Source of the DNA: Butyrivibrio sp. YAB3001
GTDB lineage: Bacteria; Bacillota; Clostridia; Lachnospirales; Lachnospiraceae
DNA: 49,625 nt
Direction of reading: 5' to 3'
Assembly (NCBI RefSeq): GCF_900112195.1
Contig: NZ_FOKR01000026.1
Span: 1 to 49,625 of the forward strand
Shown: one piece after another, positions 42,624 to 49,625 of the stretch
Layout of the letters: each line of letters starts with the position of its first letter
Numbering within the stretch: the stretch's first letter is position 1
Made by a program: the position numbers and the translations under genes
The notes under the pieces: generated by a model
Database searches by the model: none
The model's input: only the letters and a program-made list of their open reading frames with translations
Told to the model about the DNA's origin: nothing

Positions 42624-44729
42624 ATGAGTAAAGATTTAGAAAAAGAATTAGAAAATTATTTAGAGAAAGAAGACGAAATTATCGCGGAAGAGAAATCAGA
42701 GAAAAAATCAAAAAAAGAATCTGATGAAAAGATTCGTTATGACGAGTCCGGATTGGATGAGAGAATCATCCGCGCTGTCACAGAAATGGGATTTGAGTAT
42801 ATGTCTCCCATTCAGAAGGCGGCTATACCTGTTATGATCGAAGGCAGGGATATTATTGGTCAGGCACAGACTGGTACAGGAAAGACTGCAGCTTTTGGAA
42901 TTCCGCTTCTCCAGAAGGTTGATCCTTCAAATAAACATCTTCAGGCTGTTGTTTTGTGTCCTACAAGAGAACTTGCTATGCAGGCTGCTGACGATATCAG
43001 AGACTTTGCAAAGTATATGTTCGGAATTAAGGTATTGGCTGTTTATGGCGGTCAGGATATTTCAAGACAGATAAAGGCATTATCAAATGGCGTTCAGATT
43101 GTGGTTGGTACTCCCGGAAGAGTTATGGACCATATGAGAAGACATACAATGAAAATGAAGGATGTCAAAGTTCTTGTCCTCGATGAAGCTGATGAAATGC
43201 TTGATATGGGCTTTAGAGAAGATATTGAAACTATTCTCCAGGGAATGCCTGAGGAACGTCAGACAGCTTTGTTCTCAGCTACAATGCCTGAACCTATCCT
43301 GAAGATTACAAGAACTTATCAGAAAGATGCTGAGTACATTAAAATGACTCCTAAGGAGATAACTGTAGCAGCAATCGAACAGGCATACTACAGAGTTCCC
43401 CAGAAGTTGAAGGAAGAAGTGCTCTGCAGACTTATGGATTATTATAATCCATCAAGATCACTTATTTTCTGCAATACGAAAAAAATGGTTGATGCACTTG
43501 CAGAAAGTCTTAAAGGTAAAGGATACTTGGCAGATGGTCTTCATGGTGATCTTTCTCAGAACCAGAGAGATACAGTCATGAATCTCTTTAGGAATGGCAG
43601 AATCAATATTCTTATTGCGACAGATGTTGCAGCAAGAGGTATTGATGTCAGCGGTGTAGAGGCAGTATTTAACTATGATATTCCTGAGGATATTGAATAC
43701 TATGTTCATAGAATAGGTCGTACAGGCCGTGCAGGAAGAAGTGGAAAATCCTTTACTTTAGTCGGTGGCAGAGAAATGTACAAACTTCGTGAAATTGAGA
43801 AAGTTTGCCACACAAAGATTGAGGAAAGAAGGGTTCCTTCTGCAAAAGAGATCACAAGAGTTAAGTCACAGAAAGTTTTTGCTGAAGTAATCGATATAAT
43901 TGAGAATAATGATATCTCATCAGCACTCGAATTTGTAAATCAGAAGGTTGAAGAAGGCGAGTACACAGTTGAACAGCTTGCTGCCGGATTTATGAAGCTT
44001 AAGATGGGTGAGGAACTGGAAGATTTAGTTCTTTTCGAGAAGAGTGAACGAGGAAGAAGAGATTTCAAGACTCGCGGCGAGCGTGGACGTGATGGAAGAA
44101 AATCACGCGATTCAAGGGATTCAAGACGTTCTGACAGAGAAGGAAGAAACCGCGACGGAAGGCGCTCGGATAAAGGCAGCCGTATTCATGATGGTAACAG
44201 ATCTGACAAATCTTTTGATAAAACAAGAAAATCTCGTGATGAGAGACATTCAGAAAAAGATTTTCATGAAAATAAAAAGCGTGACTATTCTAAAAAGAAA
44301 TCAGCAGAAGAAAAGGATCTTTTTCCAAAGCCTCGCAGAAAGTCAAAACCTTTAGCTGATAATAGTACGTTGGGAAATGTTGGATTGGATGAAAGCCTTA
44401 TTGCAAGCATTAAGGCTGACAGAGATAAGAATAATAGTGGAGCATCTGAATCATCTTATAATGACCATGCTAAGAAATATGACAGAAAATCACATTCTAA
44501 GAATGATGGATTTGAAAATGTCGGTCGTATTAATATCAAGGGTGAAGGATCCACAAAGGCCTGGTACATGGGGGATGAGCCTCAGAGGAAAAATGAAGAC
44601 TCAGATACCATGAATGTTTCAAAGGCTGAAAAAAAGGCTATTAAATCTGAGAATAAAAAAAGAAGTATTGACTACCTGCAGGATGTTAGCAACTTTGTTA
44701 TGGAGAGTTTCGGCAAACGCAGGAAATAA
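42624..44729 (+). CDS. DEAD-box RNA helicase (DeaD/CshA type)
   Basis: This RNA helicase probably acts in ribosome assembly, RNA decay or cold adaptation. The 701-residue protein has Q-motif MSPIQKAAIP, motif I AQTGTGKT, PTRELA, VLDEADEML, SAT, the ATDVAARGID motif V and HRIGRTGRAGRSG motif VI. The C-terminus (about 470-700) is a basic, disordered RG/RS/RD-rich tail (TRGERGRDGRKSRDSRDS), typical of RNA-binding extensions. I chose the ATG at 42624, with AAGAGAG upstream; an in-frame TTG at 42552 would add 24 residues that look like leader. The long 5' leader could be a cold-responsive UTR. Confidence 0.92.
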   Translation: MSKDLEKELENYLEKEDEIIAEEKSEKKSKKESDEKIRYDESGLDERIIRAVTEMGFEYMSPIQKAAIPVMIEGRDIIGQAQTGTGKTAAFGIPLLQKVDPSNKHLQAVVLCPTRELAMQAADDIRDFAKYMFGIKVLAVYGGQDISRQIKALSNGVQIVVGTPGRVMDHMRRHTMKMKDVKVLVLDEADEMLDMGFREDIETILQGMPEERQTALFSATMPEPILKITRTYQKDAEYIKMTPKEITVAAIEQAYYRVPQKLKEEVLCRLMDYYNPSRSLIFCNTKKMVDALAESLKGKGYLADGLHGDLSQNQRDTVMNLFRNGRINILIATDVAARGIDVSGVEAVFNYDIPEDIEYYVHRIGRTGRAGRSGKSFTLVGGREMYKLREIEKVCHTKIEERRVPSAKEITRVKSQKVFAEVIDIIENNDISSALEFVNQKVEEGEYTVEQLAAGFMKLKMGEELEDLVLFEKSERGRRDFKTRGERGRDGRKSRDSRDSRRSDREGRNRDGRRSDKGSRIHDGNRSDKSFDKTRKSRDERHSEKDFHENKKRDYSKKKSAEEKDLFPKPRRKSKPLADNSTLGNVGLDESLIASIKADRDKNNSGASESSYNDHAKKYDRKSHSKNDGFENVGRINIKGEGSTKAWYMGDEPQRKNEDSDTMNVSKAEKKAIKSENKKRSIDYLQDVSNFVMESFGKRRK

Positions 44730-44738
44730 GGGGAACTA

Positions 44739-45950
44739 ATGACAAATAATAACAGTTTAAGTCTTAAAGTCAATCGCATCAGAGCTAAGATTTTTAATAT
44801 GGTCAGTACAGGTGTGATCGATGAACCTATAAACCGTTTTTATGATATTGTCAGCATTGTTGCCCTGGCACTCAATCTTTTTGCAGCATTTGCATTTACA
44901 TTTGATTATATGGAGGAGCACTATAAAGGGCTCCTCCTTGCTATTGAAGCTATTACAACTTTCTTTTTTGCTATAGATTATGTTCTTAGGCTTATCACTG
45001 CCAATGAATTGTTCCCAAAGGAAACAGGAGCAAAATCTATAGTAAAGTATATATTCTCTTTTTCCGGGATAATCGATCTATTATCTTTTTTACCATATTA
45101 TCTTCCGGTATTCTTTCCAGCAGGAGCATCAGTGTTTAGGATGTTCCGTATTGCAAGGATTTTAAGGCTATTCAGGATAAATTCCTATTACGATCAATTA
45201 AATGTTATAACAGAGGTTATTGCCAGTAAGAGCCAGCAACTTTTAGCATCAGGCTTCATAATTATCATACTTATGATGGCAGCAAGTCTTTGCATGTACA
45301 GTGTTGAACACGAAGCACAGCCGGAGGTTTTTCAGAATGCGTTTTCCGGAATATGGTGGTCAGCTTCAACGCTTTTGACTGTTGGTTATGGAGATATTTA
45401 TCCAATCACAATAGTCGGTAAAGTTCTTGGAATATTCATCAGTTTCCTTGGTGTTGGAATGGTTGCCATCCCTACAGGTATTATTTCTGCGGGTTTTGTG
45501 GAACAATATCAGAGACTTAAGACTGTTGGAGATTATGCAGAAGAAGAAAATATTCATTTTATCCGAGTGAGACTTTCTACACATGATAAATGGACAGGCA
45601 AGAAAATATCAGAAATAGGGTTGCCTAAAGATGTCATGATAGTAGCAGTGCAGCGCAAAAAAGATACTATCATTCCTCGAGGGCAGACCGTTCTTGAAAA
45701 TGATGATATTATCGTAATGTGCTCCGAAAAGATAAAGGAACTTCAGCCGATAGATCTTAAGGAAATTACAATAAATGAAGGTCATTCCTGGAATGGAAGA
45801 GCAATTAAGGATTTGGATATTTCAAGACAGAGCTATATTTTTATGTTGCGAAGAAGAGGAAAAGCAATAATTCCAAGAGGAAGTCTTGTAATTAAGGCTG
45901 GTGATACTGTTCTTTTATATGAGAAGCATTTGACCAATGAACTTTTATAA
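44739..45950 (+). CDS. Voltage-sensor potassium channel with two RCK_C (TrkA_C) domains
   Basis: This 403-residue ion channel has six helices (S1-S6). The S4 segment FRMFRIARILRLFRI has Arg every third residue, and the selectivity filter reads TVGYGD. The cytoplasmic tail holds two consecutive TrkA_C-type domains, about 270-330 and 338-400, with the shared patterns TGKKISEIGLPKDV...IPRGQTVLENDDIIV and NGRAIKDLDIS...IPRGSLVIKAGDTVL. No NAD-binding RCK_N lies between pore and tail. RCK_C domains bind c-di-AMP in other channels, so nucleotide gating is plausible. It starts 9 nt after the helicase gene and is probably co-transcribed with it. Confidence 0.88.
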   Translation: MTNNNSLSLKVNRIRAKIFNMVSTGVIDEPINRFYDIVSIVALALNLFAAFAFTFDYMEEHYKGLLLAIEAITTFFFAIDYVLRLITANELFPKETGAKSIVKYIFSFSGIIDLLSFLPYYLPVFFPAGASVFRMFRIARILRLFRINSYYDQLNVITEVIASKSQQLLASGFIIIILMMAASLCMYSVEHEAQPEVFQNAFSGIWWSASTLLTVGYGDIYPITIVGKVLGIFISFLGVGMVAIPTGIISAGFVEQYQRLKTVGDYAEEENIHFIRVRLSTHDKWTGKKISEIGLPKDVMIVAVQRKKDTIIPRGQTVLENDDIIVMCSEKIKELQPIDLKEITINEGHSWNGRAIKDLDISRQSYIFMLRRRGKAIIPRGSLVIKAGDTVLLYEKHLTNELL

Positions 45951-46053
45951 TAAGTTTATGAATTAGATTACAAATACTATTCATTATCTAATTTTATAAT
46001 TGTGTTTATATGCTAATTTGAGATAGATGTATTGGTATAAGGGAGAAAACTAG

Positions 46054-46908
46054 ATGTTCGATATAGAAACAAAAAAGAATGTACTTGAAACGACCGAATT
46101 GTTTGTACTTGATATGGATGGTACATTTTATCTGGATAACGATATATTGGATGGTGCGCTTGATTTTTTGGAAGCGGTAAAGAATAGTGGTAAGAAGTAT
46201 ATTTTTTTTACCAATAATTCATCTACATCTGCCGAGCTATATATTGAGAAATTAAAGAGGATGAATTGCCATATCACAAGAGATCAGATCATGACGTCGG
46301 GAGATGTTATGATTAGGTATTTGAATAGCGTTTATCCCGGGAAAAAAGTGTATCTTCTTGGTACAAAAGCACTTGTGGATAGCTTTGTTGAGGGTGGAAT
46401 CGATTTGTTTGTTCCTGAGATTTCTGAAAAAGAGGGCTTCGTTCCGGCAGATACAGCAAATATTCCCGATATTGTTGTAGTTGGATTTGATAAAACACTT
46501 ACTTATGAGAAGCTTACCAATGCATGTACTTACATAAGAAATGGAGCGCTTTTTCTGGCTACACACCTTGACATTAATTGCCCTGTCAAAGGTGGATTTA
46601 TTATAGACTGTGGTGCTATATGTGCCGCAATATCTCTTTCTACAGGAAAAGAACCTAAGTATGTCGGAAAGCCGTTTAAAGAGACCGTTGATATGGTAGT
46701 GGATGCTACAAATGTTCCAAGAGAGAGAATTAGTTTTGTAGGTGACAGATTATATACTGATGTTGCTACAGGCGTTAAGAATGGCGCAAAAGGCATACTT
46801 GTTCTTACCGGCGAAGCAGGAATTGAGGATATTCCCGACTCAGAGGTTAAGCCTGATGCAGTATATGAAAGTATAAAAGAAATGGGAAATTTATTAAAAT
46901 TATCTTAG
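46054..46908 (+). CDS. HAD-superfamily IIA (NagD-like) phosphatase
   Basis: This 284-residue hydrolase has nucleophile motif FVLDMDGTFYL (residues about 17-27, DxDGT) and the motif II segment FFTNNSSTS. Motif III sits in the VGKPFKE region and motif IV GDRLYTDVATGVKNGAKGILVLTG near 230. The capping pattern is that of class IIA (NagD/AraL/PGP) enzymes. Substrates in this class include nucleotides, sugar phosphates and 2-phosphoglycolate, and cannot be told from sequence. AGGGAG precedes the ATG. It is flanked by gaps of about 100 nt on both sides. Confidence 0.88.
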   Translation: MFDIETKKNVLETTELFVLDMDGTFYLDNDILDGALDFLEAVKNSGKKYIFFTNNSSTSAELYIEKLKRMNCHITRDQIMTSGDVMIRYLNSVYPGKKVYLLGTKALVDSFVEGGIDLFVPEISEKEGFVPADTANIPDIVVVGFDKTLTYEKLTNACTYIRNGALFLATHLDINCPVKGGFIIDCGAICAAISLSTGKEPKYVGKPFKETVDMVVDATNVPRERISFVGDRLYTDVATGVKNGAKGILVLTGEAGIEDIPDSEVKPDAVYESIKEMGNLLKLS

Positions 46909-46954
46909 ATGTTATGATTGATGGTTTGTGTCTATGCACTCATGTACAGTAAAG

Positions 46955-46963
46955 TGATATAAT
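46955..46963 (+). promoter_or_regulatory. Extended -10 promoter of the EAL-GGDEF gene
   Basis: TGATATAAT is a perfect extended -10 (TGnTATAAT). The -35 region is poor, as is usual for that class. It lies 36 nt upstream of the start codon. Confidence 0.5.
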
Positions 46964-46999
46964 GTATTTGATATATCGTTGTTTGAAGGGCAATAGTAG

Positions 47000-49291
47000 A
47001 TGTTCTGTACTGATGATGCTATTTATAAAAAAGAATATGTTTTAAGTAATATAGAAATGGCATTGCATGAAGGTTGGATTGAGGTTTATTATCAACCATT
47101 GGTTCGCTCTGCTAATGGTAGAGTTTGCGCTGAAGAAGCACTTGTACGATGGATAGATCCGGTTTATGGTCAGATCAGTCCTGATGAGTTTATTCCGATT
47201 CTTGATGATGCAAAGCTCTCAGCAACTCTTGATACTTATGTACTTGAACAGATTATTGTAAAGATTAAAATGCAAATGTCATTGGGACTTTATATAGTTC
47301 CAATTTCTGTTAATGTCTCCCATGGCGATTTCTATTCAAGAGAAATCGTTAAAGAAATCGATGATATAGTTACCACTTCTGGTATTCCAAAAGATAGAAT
47401 CGCTATCGAAATTTCCGAAGATGCAATTTCAAAGAATAATTATGATATTTTGGATAAAATTATAAAGCTTCAGAAGCTTGGATATCGAATCTGGCTTGAT
47501 GACTATGGCAGTGGAAATTTGCCACTTGTAATATTGCAGAAGATGGATTTTGATATGGTCAAGATAAATATGCTTGAAGTAAGAAAGACTTTGTCTGCCG
47601 AAAAAACAAGGGTATTTGTCAGCGAACTTATCAGAATTGCTATAGCTTTTGGAATTGAGACAGCGGTAAAGGGTGTTGAAAACAAAAAACAGGTTGAATT
47701 CTTCAAGGAAATTGGTTGTGCTATGCTTCAGGGGTATTATTATTGCAAGCCGATTTCTGCGGATCAGGTTTTTGAGAGATATAATTCAGGTACACAGATA
47801 GGCTTTGAAAATCCGGACGAATCTGAGTATTATTCAATCGTGAGTAAAGTAAGTTTAAATGATCTGTCTTTTACCAAGAGTGATGACAGTGCACAGAATG
47901 ATTATTTTGATGCTCTTCCTATAGCTATATTGGAGACTGATCAGGATATAATCAGAATTACGCGCTGCAACAGAAATTTCAAAATGTTTTTGAATAATAA
48001 TTTCCAGGAACAGCATAGGCATTTTTATGAGGATATAAAAAAGACCAGTTTTATGAATGGCACCTATACTATAAATTCCATTATGCAGTGTGCCAGAATA
48101 AGTAAAAAGCTTATCGTTGATGATGTAACTCCAAGTGGGAAAACTATACAGATTCTTCTTTATAAGCTTGCTGATAATGCTGTTTCAGGTATGAGCGCCA
48201 TAGCATTTGTTGTTCTTTCTATATCCGGGAAAAAACACGAGTATGATGCACTTACCTATAATTATGTTGCAAGGGCGTTATCATCAGATTATTTAAGATT
48301 ATATTTTGTTAATATAGATACGGGAAAATATGTTGAGTATAATTCCGATGGAAAGAACCGTGATATGAATCTTGCCAGGAATGGAGAAGATTTTTTCTAT
48401 GAGGCACAAAATGATGTAAAAAACCGAATCTATAAAGATGATCTAGAACTGTTTGCAGAGGCATGTACCAGAGATAATATTGTAAAAAATCTGGATGAAC
48501 ACGGAACTTTTTCTTTTAATTATAGAGTATATGACGGTGATAACCCATGTTATGTAAATTTTAAAGCAGTTCAGGCAAGAAATGATCCTAAGCATATTAT
48601 TGTTGGAATAAATAATATAGATAGTCAGATCAAACAACAGGAAGCAATGGGACGTATGATCGAAGAAAAAAGTCTTTTCTCAAAGATTGCTGCTCTTGCC
48701 GGTGATTATATAGCTTTCTGTACTGTGAACATGACTACCTGGGAATATACGGTGTACAAAACTTATGAAGATCAGACCTTGATGAGTTCAAAAATTGAAG
48801 GTGAGGATTTTTTCAATACATATTTTCATAAAATAGAGAACGTGGTCTATAAGGATGATCTTCAGGAATATTTTGAAAATGTTTCAAAAATCAGTATTTT
48901 TTCGCAGATTGCAAATAAGGGATCATTTAGTCACAAATTTAGGATTGTTATTGATGGCGAGCCAAAACATGTAAAAATGAAGGCGCTGATCATTGATGAA
49001 AATAATAATCCTCAATTGATAATGGGACTTCTAAATGTTGATGCTCAGGTTAAAAAGGAAGCTGAGTATGCAGTAAACCTGCTGGCTGCTGAGGATAAGG
49101 CATTCAAGGATGAACTTACAGGCGTAAAGAATAAGCATGCTTATGCAGCTGCTGAAGATGATCTGAACAGGCATATATCTGCCGGGGATGCCGGAGATTT
49201 TGCAATCATCGTTTTTGACCTGAACGGCCTTAAACATGTAAATGATACCTATGGCCATCAGAAAGGCGATGAATTCATAAAAAAAGACTAA
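47000..49291 (+). pseudogene. EAL-PAS-GGDEF cyclic-di-GMP protein, GGDEF domain cut off by an IS element
   Basis: Residues about 15-255 form an EAL phosphodiesterase that keeps its catalytic set: E46 (EAL), N105 (SVNVS), E137, D167/D168 (LDDYGSG), K188, E227 (GVE) and Q244 (QGYYYCKP). It should hydrolyse c-di-GMP. Residues about 300-700 look like PAS/PAC-type sensor repeats. A GGDEF domain begins near 710 (ELTGVKNKHAY, FDLNGLKHVNDTYGHQKGDE) but stops before the GGDEF motif, with a final Asp and stop contributed by foreign sequence. The EAL domain could still be made. Domain order EAL first is the reverse of the commoner GGDEF-EAL. The ribosome binding site is GAAGGG. Confidence 0.88.
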
Positions 49292-49443
49292 CTATTAAAG
49301 ATTGTCAATAAAAAATGATTTGAAACAGAAAAGTTTAAAATAGAGCAACGATGACTTATTCATCGTAATCAGCACCTTGAAAACTGTATGACAAATAGAG
49401 CATCGCCTGAGATGCTCTTGAAAGAAGACTTGTATGGAATTAG
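49286..49443 (-). ncRNA. Candidate IS110/IS1111 guide (bridge/seeker) RNA region
   Basis: About 155 nt of non-coding sequence lies downstream of the transposase stop, the position used by IS1111-group elements for their guide RNA. It contains two good hairpins: AGAGCATC/GATGCTCT at 49397-49418 (8 bp, 6-nt loop) and CGATGA/TCATCG at 49349-49365 (6 bp, 5-nt loop). The RNA is inferred, not shown. Confidence 0.4.
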
Positions 49444-49625
49444 TTAAGCTGCTTTGTTGTATGGCTGATGCGATTTCTCGAGCTGATATATCAATCTCAC
49501 GAGTTTCTTGGCAGCATGAGATACAGCAACATAATAATGCTTTCCTTCAGCCCGCTTTTTGGCGAGGTATTCATTGAACGTCGGATCCCAATGGCAGACG
49601 TAGATAGTGGCGTTAAACAGCGCAT
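49444..49625 (-). CDS. IS110-family transposase, C-terminal end (partial)
   Basis: On the minus strand the last 60 codons read ...WDPTFNEYLAKKRAEGKHYY then VAVSHAAKKLVRLIYQLEKS, ending in a TAA complementary to 49444-49446. This is the end of the Transposase_20 (IS116/IS110/IS902) domain, whose typical final segment is YLAKKRAEGKxxxxAxxxxAxKLxRxIY. The N-terminal DEDD RuvC-like domain lies outside the window. It was identified by translating the window edge by eye. Confidence 0.85.
   Translation of the reverse strand, partial: ALFNATIYVCHWDPTFNEYLAKKRAEGKHYYVAVSHAAKKLVRLIYQLEKSHQPYNKAA

Larger units (their letters stand above)
49286..49625 (-). mobile_element. IS110/IS1111-family insertion sequence (3' end of element, partial)
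   Basis: The reading frame of the c-di-GMP gene is lost near 49286, inside the GGDEF domain. The following sequence runs into a minus-strand transposase of the IS110 group. The left boundary is set by the loss of coding similarity and is uncertain by a few bases. The element continues beyond the window, so no terminal repeat or target duplication can be seen; IS110 elements often have none. Confidence 0.7.

Overview
The window is about 49.6 kb of AT-rich, low-GC Gram-positive DNA. It most likely comes from a motile Lachnospiraceae bacterium of the Butyrivibrio/Pseudobutyrivibrio type. That placement is inferred from CheV, an EAL-before-GGDEF signalling protein, clostridial-style gene order (yicC-remA-gmk-rpoZ-rimO-pgsA) and codon use; no search could be run. 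Both ends lie in multicopy sequence (23S rRNA on the left, an IS110/IS1111-type element on the right), so the window may be a whole assembly contig that broke at repeats.

Layout. 1-485: 3' end of 23S rRNA and its terminator, with no 5S gene between them. 616-4740: cheV, a degenerate Sir2-like gene and a long acidic membrane protein carrying repeated Leu-Asp motifs. 4782-10906: hisH-hisF, ung, lysA, a DUF6020-like membrane protein whose 5' coding region contains a textbook intrinsic terminator, and a Xer-like recombinase lacking most catalytic residues. 10986-14019 (minus): DAHP synthase and an orphan HTH-adenine methyltransferase. 14136-18325: a zinc-ribbon/propeller membrane protein followed by two cysteine peptidases. 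18398-19101: two copies of a structured RNA-like element flanking a 99-residue protein of unknown function. 19278-29708: orphan CbiD-like protein, trpS-glgA, a lipid-II/polysaccharide flippase, an M42 peptidase, rqcH (minus) and a uxaB-type gene with twin LacI/CcpA-type operators. 30150-38286: a five-gene oligopeptide ABC transporter with unusual architecture. 38459-42513: yicC-remA-gmk, rpoZ, rimO-pgsA. 42624-49291: DEAD-box helicase, voltage-sensor K+ channel with two RCK_C domains, HAD phosphatase, and an EAL-PAS-GGDEF gene cut by the IS element.

Most striking items. (1) The Opp operon: the binding protein looks circularly permuted relative to classical OppA, OppB has an extracytoplasmic segment of about 275 residues, OppD has an insertion of about 240 residues with a coiled coil between Walker A and the Q-loop, and OppF ends in two membrane helices. 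Together they look like a co-evolved, remodelled transporter. (2) The pair of elements at 18398-18509 and 18983-19101, which share a 28-nt identical segment and a hairpin whose stem covaries around an invariant TGGGGAG loop. (3) The IS110-type insertion in a c-di-GMP gene, with about 155 nt of structured non-coding sequence downstream of the transposase, where IS1111-group elements encode their guide RNA.

All family assignments come from reading motifs. Boundaries of domains and RNAs are approximate.
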